Source of the DNA: Acidobacteriota bacterium
Lineage (GTDB): Bacteria > Acidobacteriota > Terriglobia > Bryobacterales > Bryobacteraceae
Assembly: GCA_947470805.1 (NCBI GenBank)
Contig: CANIVU010000088.1
Span: 1-37,443 of the forward strand
DNA length: 37,443 bases
Direction: 5' to 3'
In this document: positions 15,970-23,063 of the stretch, one piece after another
Layout of the letters: each line of letters begins with the position of its first letter
How positions within the stretch are numbered: position 1 is the first letter of the stretch
Translations under genes and position numbers: made by a program
The notes under the pieces: generated by a model
The model's input: the letters and a program-made list of their open reading frames with translations, nothing else
What the model was told of the DNA's origin: nothing
The model's database searches: none

Positions 15970-17031
15970 ATGAAACTTCTTGCGCCTTTTTTCATGCTTG
16001 CAGCCTTGGTATTTGGCGGCACGGTTTACACGTGGACGGATATGGGAACGCACCAGGGCGCGAGTACGGGCGCCAACGGCCTGAACAACAATGGTGAGGT
16101 GGTAGGCGTGTTTTCCTCGGGTAGCGGATTTCATGCCTGGAAGTATAGTGGCGGCGTTTTCACGGATATGGGGACGATGGGCGGGATTATTAGCGAGGCG
16201 AACGCGATCAACAACAGCGGGCAGATTACGGGCCGGTCGCAGATTGCGAATGGGAATGAGGTGGCGTTTGTCCATCAAGGAGGCCTTTTCACGAACATCG
16301 GTTCGCTAGGCGGGGTGAGCACGATCGGACAGGGAATCAACGAAAACGGATGGGTGACCGGGTATGCGGATACGGCGAATAGCGGTGCGTATCAGACGTT
16401 CTTGTACAACGGAACGAGTTTTGTGGCTTTGAACTCGCTGGGAGGCGGGTCGGGTCAGGGGATAGATGTGAACGCCAGCGGATGGGTGACCGGGGGGTCA
16501 TACACGGCGGGTGGGCAATTCCACGCGTTCGTGTGGGACGGAGTAACGATGATTGACCTGGGGACGATGGGCGGCGTTTATAGCATCGGCCGCGGGATCA
16601 ATGACGCTGGACAGGTGGCGGGTTACCTGGTTGATAGTTCCGGCAACTTCCACGGATTTCTGTATACACCCGGAGTAGGGATGGCCGACATCGGCATGCT
16701 GGGCACGCAGTTTACCTTTGCGCGGGCGATCAATTCAGCAGGGTGGGTGACCGGGAATTCAGCGAACGCGAGCTTTCAAAATCGGGCGTTCGTTTATGAC
16801 GGCACGACGATGCAGGATATGAATTTGTTGTCGTTTGTGACGCCGTTGCCGACGGTGCTGACGGTTTCGTTTGGAATCAACGATGTGGGCCAGATCATCG
16901 CCAATGGCGACGATGGGAAGGCATATCTGCTGACGCCGGTAGGCGGGGACGTGCCGGAGCCGGGGACGTGGGCAATGATGACGATGGGGTTGGCGGGAGT
17001 GGCGTGGCGGGCGAGACGCTATCGGGGCTAG
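15970..17031 (+). CDS. HAF-repeat protein with PEP-CTERM anchor
   Basis: This 353-residue exported protein starts with a signal peptide ending near VFGG. It then has about six or seven imperfect repeats of roughly 45 residues. Each has a segment like DMGTMGGIIS or DLGTMGGVYS followed by IN..G.VTG, as in INENGWVTG, VNASGWVTG, INDAGQVAG and INSAGWVTG. This is the pattern of the HAF extracellular-repeat family. The C-terminus has VPEPGTWAMMTMGLAG, then a hydrophobic helix and RARRYRG. This is a standard PEP-CTERM sorting signal, normally cleaved by exosortase. The gene is divergent from a pyruvyl-transferase-like gene, and PEP-CTERM systems are known to go with exopolysaccharide production. A surface or matrix role is inferred. 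Confidence 0.88.
   Translation: MKLLAPFFMLAALVFGGTVYTWTDMGTHQGASTGANGLNNNGEVVGVFSSGSGFHAWKYSGGVFTDMGTMGGIISEANAINNSGQITGRSQIANGNEVAFVHQGGLFTNIGSLGGVSTIGQGINENGWVTGYADTANSGAYQTFLYNGTSFVALNSLGGGSGQGIDVNASGWVTGGSYTAGGQFHAFVWDGVTMIDLGTMGGVYSIGRGINDAGQVAGYLVDSSGNFHGFLYTPGVGMADIGMLGTQFTFARAINSAGWVTGNSANASFQNRAFVYDGTTMQDMNLLSFVTPLPTVLTVSFGINDVGQIIANGDDGKAYLLTPVGGDVPEPGTWAMMTMGLAGVAWRARRYRG
16027..16911 (+). repeat. Coding repeats of the HAF protein
   Basis: The repeats are visible at DNA level as well. GGGTGACCGGG occurs three times, each encoding part of GWVTG, in units near 16350, 16480 and 16745. They are imperfect, with unit lengths varying around 140 bp, so they look old rather than freshly duplicated. 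Confidence 0.6.
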
Positions 17032-18245
17032 TGACGGCGCCAGGCGACGATCTTGGAGGAGTAGGCGGTGCCTTCGGTGGCCTGGCTGGACAGGACAAGT
17101 TCAAAGGGAGGGAGCGGATCGGCGGGAGAAATGGCGAGCACGCGGCGGACTTCGGCTAAGGATTCCGGACGCAGAAGGAACTCGCCGGCGCCTTCGGTCC
17201 CTTCGAAGCTGATGCCGGCGATGAGCAGTACGGCACCGGAGCCGGAGAGGTTGTTGACGAGCGCTATGCGGCTCCAGTGGCCGGTTTCGAGCTCATAGGT
17301 GGTTGACTCGGCGGGTGAGGGTTGGCGGTTGATGATTTTGGCCTTGTCGAATTGGAAGTTCAGGCCGGCATCGAAGAGACCGGCCCATGGGTTGGAGGCC
17401 TGGCTGCCGGTGACGATAAGGTTGCCGGATTTGAGATCGCGGGCGCTGACGTGTTTGGCGTGGCGAATTTCGATGCGGCGGGCGGAGGAGGGATAGCCCT
17501 GGAGGAGTTTGGCGAGGACGCCTACGTCGGCGAGGGACGTGATCTGGCGGAGGGACATGTCGCGCCAGATGTGTGAGGCGACTTCGTTGCCGGTGAATTC
17601 ACGGGCGCCTTCCTCGACGAACTCGCGGCTGCCGTATTTGTCGACATCGGGCTGTTGACTGGACCAGCGGTTCATCGAAGCAAGCGCGGAATCGGTGAGG
17701 ACGAAACGGATGGGCCCGGGGGACTGGCGGAGGTATTGGGCGAAGACGGAGTCGGACTCCGCGGCCCATTCTGCGGGGCGGTTACGGTCGAGAGCGAGCC
17801 AGAGGGCAACGAGGGCGAGAGCAGCGGTGAGGGCGATCCAGAGGTAGGGCTTTGGCGGAACCGTTGGGGCAGGCGGGGCGGCGGCGAGGGGCCGCTCGGC
17901 GAAAGCGGGGACATAGGCGCCTTTCGGGATATCGAGGATGAGGGGTTCGTGGGCGCCCTCGGTGTCGAAGTATTCCTTCAGCTTGGTGCGAAGTTGGCGG
18001 GCGGAGGCGCGGACGATGTTGTCGTCAGCCGGGTTGTAGGTTTCAGGGCGGCCGAAGACATGGACGCCAATTTGCTGTTCACCGAGCGCCTCGGGATGGG
18101 CGGCGTGGGAGGTGATGTAAAGGAGTAATTCGCGGAGGCGGGCGGCACGTTGGAAGGCACGGCTAGCCAGAATCCGTTCGACGACGGCCTGGCGCACGAT
18201 GAAATCCGCGGACGCAGGCGGTGGAATCAACTCCTGTTCTGGCAA
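17028..18245 (-). CDS. Membrane-anchored winged-helix regulator (module B)
   Basis: This 405-residue paralogue of the regulator at 1404-2702 has the same order of parts. A winged-helix-like domain spans about 15-115 (EQQIGVHVFGR, DNIVRASARQLRTKL, LDIPKGAYVPAF). A short proline-rich linker precedes one membrane helix (about 134-152), and a C-terminal extracytoplasmic domain follows with LIAGISFEGTEGAGEFLL. The likely start is TTG at 18245, with AGGGGT six bases upstream. Its stop shares CTAG with the stop of the HAF gene. It is divergent from the TonB receptor at 18318, only 72 bp away. Regulation of that receptor is inferred from layout. Confidence 0.72.
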   Translation of the reverse strand: MPEQELIPPPASADFIVRQAVVERILASRAFQRAARLRELLLYITSHAAHPEALGEQQIGVHVFGRPETYNPADDNIVRASARQLRTKLKEYFDTEGAHEPLILDIPKGAYVPAFAERPLAAAPPAPTVPPKPYLWIALTAALALVALWLALDRNRPAEWAAESDSVFAQYLRQSPGPIRFVLTDSALASMNRWSSQQPDVDKYGSREFVEEGAREFTGNEVASHIWRDMSLRQITSLADVGVLAKLLQGYPSSARRIEIRHAKHVSARDLKSGNLIVTGSQASNPWAGLFDAGLNFQFDKAKIINRQPSPAESTTYELETGHWSRIALVNNLSGSGAVLLIAGISFEGTEGAGEFLLRPESLAEVRRVLAISPADPLPPFELVLSSQATEGTAYSSKIVAWRRH

Positions 18246-18255
18246 TCAGTTACCC

Positions 18256-18285
18256 CTGTGAATCACAGCCTTAGCACAGTGAATT
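18256..18285. promoter_or_regulatory. Candidate direct-repeat operator of module B
   Basis: CTGTGAATC (18256) and CAGTGAATT (18277) are near-identical direct repeats exactly 21 bp apart, or two helical turns. The first copy also begins a perfect palindrome, CTGTGA-A-TCACAG (18256-18268). Evenly spaced direct repeats are the usual target shape for OmpR-like winged helices. They lie in the 72-bp gap between the regulator and the TonB receptor. Confidence 0.42.
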
Positions 18286-18289
18286 CCCC

Positions 18290-18295
18290 TATTAT
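18290..18295 (+). promoter_or_regulatory. Possible -10 element of the module B receptor
   Basis: TATTAT lies within an A/T-rich patch just downstream of the direct repeats. It would give a leader of about 16 nt before the receptor start. No clear -35 hexamer is seen, which would fit activator dependence. Confidence 0.28.
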
Positions 18296-18317
18296 ATGCG
18301 CCTCGAGGTGGTTCAGA

Positions 18318-21300
18318 ATGGTTAAGACCATGTTGACACCGAGAGTCCTTGCCGCCTTTCTGATTTTTGCCGGCACCGCGCTGGCGCAGACCGCCCAACT
18401 GAATGGGCGGGTGACGGACGCGACCGGGGCAGTTGTGCCCGCCGCCGCCGTTTCCGTGCGCAGCGCCGCGACGGGGACTGAACGGCAGACGCAGACGAAC
18501 GACGTTGGGCTGTATACGCTGCCGCTGTTGCCGCCGGGCGTGTATGAGATTCGGGTGAACCATACAGGGTTCAAACCGGTGCTGCAGGGAGGGGTACGGC
18601 TGGAGGTGGACCAGAGAGCGACGGCGGATTTCACGTTGGAGGTGGGCGCAACCACCGAGCAGGTGGAGGTGCGCGGTTCGGTGAGCCGGTTGAACACGGT
18701 GGAGGCATCGCAGGGGCAGGTGATCGACAATCAGCGGATTGTAGACATGCCGTTGAACGGGCGGAACTACCTGGACCTGGCTTTGATGTCGGGCGGGGCG
18801 GTGCAGCCGGCGAACGGGTCGCGCTCGGGCGGGTTCTCCGCTGGCGGACAGCGGATCAGCCAGAACAACTACATCATGGACGGGATTGACAATAACTCGG
18901 TGGAACTGGCGGCAGCCGGGCGGCGGGCGGAGATGGTGGAGCCGTCGATTGACGCGATACAGGAGTTCAAGGTGCAGACGAATTCCTATGCGGCCGAGTT
19001 CGGGCGCGGGATGGGCGCGGTGGTGAACCTGACGATCAAGAGCGGGACGAACGCGATTCACGGGACGGCGTTCGAGTTCGTCCGGAATGAGATCTTCGAC
19101 GCCAGGAACTTCTTCACGCCGGCCGGGGCGGCCAAGCCGCCGTTCAAGCGAAACCAATATGGTTTTTCGTTTGGCGGGCCCGTGGTGATTCCGCGGGTCT
19201 ACAACGGACGGAACAAGACGTTCTTCTTTGGCGACTTTGAGAAGACGCGAATTCGCGAGACTTCGACGATTGCCAGTACACTGCCGACGGTGAAGATGCG
19301 AGCAGGGGACTTTTCAGAGTTGACCAAGCGGGTGAACGACCCGACGACGGGGCTGCAGTTCCCAGGGAACGTCATTCCGGCTTCGCGGCTGGATGTGGTG
19401 GCGAACCGGTTGGTGAAGCTGTACCCGGCGCCGCAGAGCGCGGCACTGGCCAACAACTTCACGTATCTTTCGCCGCGCAACCAGAACGTGGATAAATGGG
19501 ACTTTCGCGCGGACCACAACATGGGCGCGTCCGACAACTTCTTCTTCCGCTTCAGCGCGCACGACACGTTTCTGCCCGACACACCGTCCCTGCCGGCGCC
19601 GGCCTATGGGAGCGGAAATCTGGATTACATCACCGAAGGCGTGAACACCGGCATCGGCTGGAACCATATCTTCTCGCCGAGCCTGATTCTAACGACGCGC
19701 GCGGGCTGGAACTATGCGCGGTTCCAACGGAACAATCCGGCGTCGGCGCTGGGCCACAATTTCAATCAGGAGTTCGGCATCCCGGGCGCGAGCTACGTGC
19801 CCGATGGGAGCTTTTCGCAGATGGCGATAACGGGATATCGCGCGTTGGGCATCGGCGCGAACAACCCGGTGGACCGCAACTCGCAGAACCGCCAAGTGAA
19901 TGGTGATCTGACCTGGGTGCGCGGGCGGCATTCGATCAAAACGGGCGCGTCGTTCATCCGTTCGCAGAATCCGATTTACAACATCCGGAACACGCTGGGC
20001 ACGTATACGTTTAACGGGCAGTATTCGGGCGACGGGGCGGCGGATTTTCTGCTGGGCGTGTCGAGCCAGTGGGCGTGGCAGTCGCCGCTGCAGGTATCGA
20101 TGCGGACCTTCAATTTCGCGGTGTATACGCAGGACGATTGGAAGATCAACAACCGGCTGACCATCAACCTGGGATTCCGGTATGAGGTGAGCCCGCCGTG
20201 GCTGGAGAAGTCGAACAAGATGGGGAACTTCGATATCGACTCCAAGCCCGGACAGGCGCAGCTGGTCTATTCGACGTCGAGTGGTTCGCGGGCGGACCGG
20301 GCGACGGTGGCCACCGACACCAATAACGTGATGCCGCGTGTGGGCTTTGCGTACAAATTGAACAACAAGACCGTGATCCGATCCGGATACGGACTGTTCT
20401 ACGCCTACATGCAGAACATGGGAGACAGCGAATACATCATTGGCAATGCGCCGTTCGCCTATGGCGTGACGCTTACGGGCAGCACGACCGTGCCCGCGGT
20501 ACGGTTGGCGACGGGCCCGGCGGCCGGGGCGACGGAGTTGAGCAAGGCGACCGGGTTGCAGTTTTCTTCGTATGAGCGCAATCCGCCGCAGTCGAGTGCG
20601 CACCAGTGGAACATGAACGTCCAGCGGGAGTTGGGGAACGACTGGCTGTTGGAGGTTGGGTATGCGGGCTCGCGTGGGCTGCATCTGATCCGGCGTTATG
20701 ACGGGAACTTTTCGCCGGCGGGGGCGGGAAGCATCGATGCGAAACGGCAGTTCAAGAGCCTGGTGATACCGGGGACCGGGATTACGGCCTCGCCGCTGGG
20801 GCCGGTATACAGCCACCGGGCTGACGGGAATTCGATCTACCACGCAATGGTGGCGAAGATTGAGAAGCGGTTTTCTAAGGGGCTGACTCTCTTAGGCTCC
20901 TACACGTGGTCCCGGACGATTGGGGATACGTGCGGCCAGTCTGTCGACGGAGACGCGGCGGGATGCGGATTCCAGAATCTGTTCAACCTGCGGCCGGAGC
21001 GGAGCCTGGACAATCAGGATGTGCCGCACCGGTTTGTCACGTCGGTGCTGTATGAACTGCCCGTCGGCAAGGGGCGGCATTTCCTGGCCGGGGCGCCGGG
21101 AGTGGTGGATGCGGTGCTGGGCGGATGGTCGTTGGGCTCGATCGTCACGGGGACTGCGAACCTGCCGTTCAGCCCGACGGTGCAGGGGAATCCGGCGAAC
21201 ACGGGAACGTATGGCGTGGTGCAGCGGCCGGACGTGGTGGGGGCGGCCTACGACGGCGAACGAACGTTGCAGCGGGACTTCAATACCGCGGCTTTTGCGC

Positions 21301-21560
21301 GGCCGGCGAACTTCACGTATGGTTCGGCGGGGCGAAATATCCTGCGCGGGCGGCCTCAGTTCAACTGGGACTTTTCGGCGTTGAAGAACTTCCGGATTAC
21401 CGAACGGGTGAAGGCTCAGTTCCGGTTTGAGGCGTTTACGTTCACCAATACGCCTCGGTTCGGGGCGCCGGGGAACGTGTTGGGTACGGCGGCCTTCGGC
21501 GTGATCAGCAGCGCCGCGACCCCGCGGAATTTGCAATTTGGTTTGAAGCTACTCTGGTAG
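18318..21560 (+). CDS. TonB-dependent receptor with carboxypeptidase-regulatory-like domain (module B)
   Basis: This 1080-residue outer-membrane receptor has the same architecture as the one in module A. It has a signal peptide to about residue 23 (TALAQ) and a carboxypeptidase-regulatory-like domain (about 26-112). The plug domain (about 113-255) contains MPLNGRNYLDL, MDGIDNN and VVNLTIKSGTN, and a long barrel ends in FGLKLLW with a terminal aromatic residue. The ATG at 18318 is chosen because GAGGTGG precedes it by six bases and it gives a proper signal peptide. The sulfatase gene follows 12 bp after the stop. Codons are more C-ending than in the module A receptor, so the two are not recent duplicates. 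Confidence 0.9.
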   Translation: MVKTMLTPRVLAAFLIFAGTALAQTAQLNGRVTDATGAVVPAAAVSVRSAATGTERQTQTNDVGLYTLPLLPPGVYEIRVNHTGFKPVLQGGVRLEVDQRATADFTLEVGATTEQVEVRGSVSRLNTVEASQGQVIDNQRIVDMPLNGRNYLDLALMSGGAVQPANGSRSGGFSAGGQRISQNNYIMDGIDNNSVELAAAGRRAEMVEPSIDAIQEFKVQTNSYAAEFGRGMGAVVNLTIKSGTNAIHGTAFEFVRNEIFDARNFFTPAGAAKPPFKRNQYGFSFGGPVVIPRVYNGRNKTFFFGDFEKTRIRETSTIASTLPTVKMRAGDFSELTKRVNDPTTGLQFPGNVIPASRLDVVANRLVKLYPAPQSAALANNFTYLSPRNQNVDKWDFRADHNMGASDNFFFRFSAHDTFLPDTPSLPAPAYGSGNLDYITEGVNTGIGWNHIFSPSLILTTRAGWNYARFQRNNPASALGHNFNQEFGIPGASYVPDGSFSQMAITGYRALGIGANNPVDRNSQNRQVNGDLTWVRGRHSIKTGASFIRSQNPIYNIRNTLGTYTFNGQYSGDGAADFLLGVSSQWAWQSPLQVSMRTFNFAVYTQDDWKINNRLTINLGFRYEVSPPWLEKSNKMGNFDIDSKPGQAQLVYSTSSGSRADRATVATDTNNVMPRVGFAYKLNNKTVIRSGYGLFYAYMQNMGDSEYIIGNAPFAYGVTLTGSTTVPAVRLATGPAAGATELSKATGLQFSSYERNPPQSSAHQWNMNVQRELGNDWLLEVGYAGSRGLHLIRRYDGNFSPAGAGSIDAKRQFKSLVIPGTGITASPLGPVYSHRADGNSIYHAMVAKIEKRFSKGLTLLGSYTWSRTIGDTCGQSVDGDAAGCGFQNLFNLRPERSLDNQDVPHRFVTSVLYELPVGKGRHFLAGAPGVVDAVLGGWSLGSIVTGTANLPFSPTVQGNPANTGTYGVVQRPDVVGAAYDGERTLQRDFNTAAFARPANFTYGSAGRNILRGRPQFNWDFSALKNFRITERVKAQFRFEAFTFTNTPRFGAPGNVLGTAAFGVISSAATPRNLQFGLKLLW

Positions 21561-21572
21561 GCGATTATCCCC

Positions 21573-23063
21573 ATGTTGAATCGACGCCAGTTTCTTGCTG
21601 CCTCCGCGGTTGCAGCGGCTCCGGCCAAGCGCCGGAATGTGATCTTTATTCTGAGTGACGATCACCGTTACGACGCCATGGGTTTTCTGAAGGCGCAGCC
21701 CTGGCTGCGGACGCCGCAGATGGACCGGATGGCGAACGAAGGCGTGCACTTCAAGAACGCCTTTGTGACGACGGCACTGTGCAGCCCGAGCCGGGCTTCC
21801 GTATTGACGGGCGTGTATGCGCACCGGCATCGGATTGTGGATAACAACACGCCGATTCCGGCGGGGACGACGTTCTTTCCGACGTATTTGCAGAAGGCGG
21901 GGTACAAGACCGGGTTCTTCGGCAAGTGGCACATGGGTGCGGAAACAGACGCGCCGAAGCCGGGGTTTGACCAGTGGGTGAGTTTCCGTGGACAGGGGAC
22001 GTATCTGCCGAATCCGAACGGGCTGAACGTGAACGGGAAGAAGGTACCGCAGAAGGGGTACATCACCGATGAGCTGACTGATTATGCGGTGGAGTGGATG
22101 CGGACTCTACCGAAGAATCAGCCGTATTTCCTGTATCTTTCGCATAAGGCGGTGCATGCGGAATTCCAGCCGGCGAAGCGGCACGAGGGGATGTACAAAG
22201 ACGCCAAGTTCGCTTATCCGCCGACGATGGCGGCCGATGGGGAGATGGCGCAGAACCGGCCGACCTGGGTGAAGAATCAGCGGAACTCGTGGCATGGGGT
22301 GGATTATCCGTATCACTCGACCCTGGATATCGCCGATTACTACAAGCGCTACGCGGAGACGCTGATGGCGGTGGACGAGAGTATCGGGCGGGTGTTCGAT
22401 GAATTAAAGACGCGCGGGGAGTTGGATTCGACGCTGGTGATTTACATGGGGGACAACGGGTTCGCTTTCGGGGAGCACGGGCTGATTGATAAGCGGACGG
22501 CGTATGAGGAGTCGATGCGCGTGCCGTTGCTCGCGCGGTGTCCGGAGTTGTTCGGGGGCGGAAAAACGGTGAAGGAAGTAGTGGCGGGGATCGACATTAT
22601 GCCGACCGTACTGGCAACTGCGGGGGCGGCGGGGCCGAAGGGATTGGACGGGATGAATTGGCTGCCGCTGGTGCAGGGGCAACAGGTCCCGTGGCGGAAG
22701 GAGTTGTTGTACGAGTATTACTGGGAGCGGAATTTTCCGCAGACGCCAACGATGCATTCGTTGCGCGGGGAGCGGTACAAGTTCATCCGGTATCAGGGGA
22801 TTTGGGATACCGATGAGCTGTACGACGTGCAGGAGGACCCGTTGGAGAGCCGGAACTTGATCGCCGATCCACGGGTGGCCGATGTTGTGAAGCAGATGCG
22901 GGAGCGGCTGTTTGACGTGTTGGAAAAGACGGACGGGATGAACATTCCGCTGCAGCGGGACCGTGGCGGCTTGAACAACAAACGGAATGAGGGGAAGGGG
23001 AAAGCGGCCGATTTCCCCGCGGAGATGTACAAGGCGCCGGGCGGGCCGGCGAGGCATAACTAG
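21573..23063 (+). CDS. Exported type I sulfatase (GlcNAc-6-sulfatase-like)
   Basis: This 496-residue S1 sulfatase has CSPSR with Cys70 as the formylglycine site and the metal-binding pair SDD (29-30). MLNRRQFLAASAVAAAPA is a twin-arginine-type signal peptide. The C-terminal stretch GMNIPLQRDRGG followed by KAADFP is common in a large bacterial group often annotated as N-acetylglucosamine-6-sulfatase or heparan-type sulfatase. That subgroup call is tentative. Metal-site residues in MGDNGFAFGEHG are intact. It follows the TonB receptor closely and shares a CTAG stop with the opposing GH57 gene. Confidence 0.9.
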   Translation: MLNRRQFLAASAVAAAPAKRRNVIFILSDDHRYDAMGFLKAQPWLRTPQMDRMANEGVHFKNAFVTTALCSPSRASVLTGVYAHRHRIVDNNTPIPAGTTFFPTYLQKAGYKTGFFGKWHMGAETDAPKPGFDQWVSFRGQGTYLPNPNGLNVNGKKVPQKGYITDELTDYAVEWMRTLPKNQPYFLYLSHKAVHAEFQPAKRHEGMYKDAKFAYPPTMAADGEMAQNRPTWVKNQRNSWHGVDYPYHSTLDIADYYKRYAETLMAVDESIGRVFDELKTRGELDSTLVIYMGDNGFAFGEHGLIDKRTAYEESMRVPLLARCPELFGGGKTVKEVVAGIDIMPTVLATAGAAGPKGLDGMNWLPLVQGQQVPWRKELLYEYYWERNFPQTPTMHSLRGERYKFIRYQGIWDTDELYDVQEDPLESRNLIADPRVADVVKQMRERLFDVLEKTDGMNIPLQRDRGGLNNKRNEGKGKAADFPAEMYKAPGGPARHN

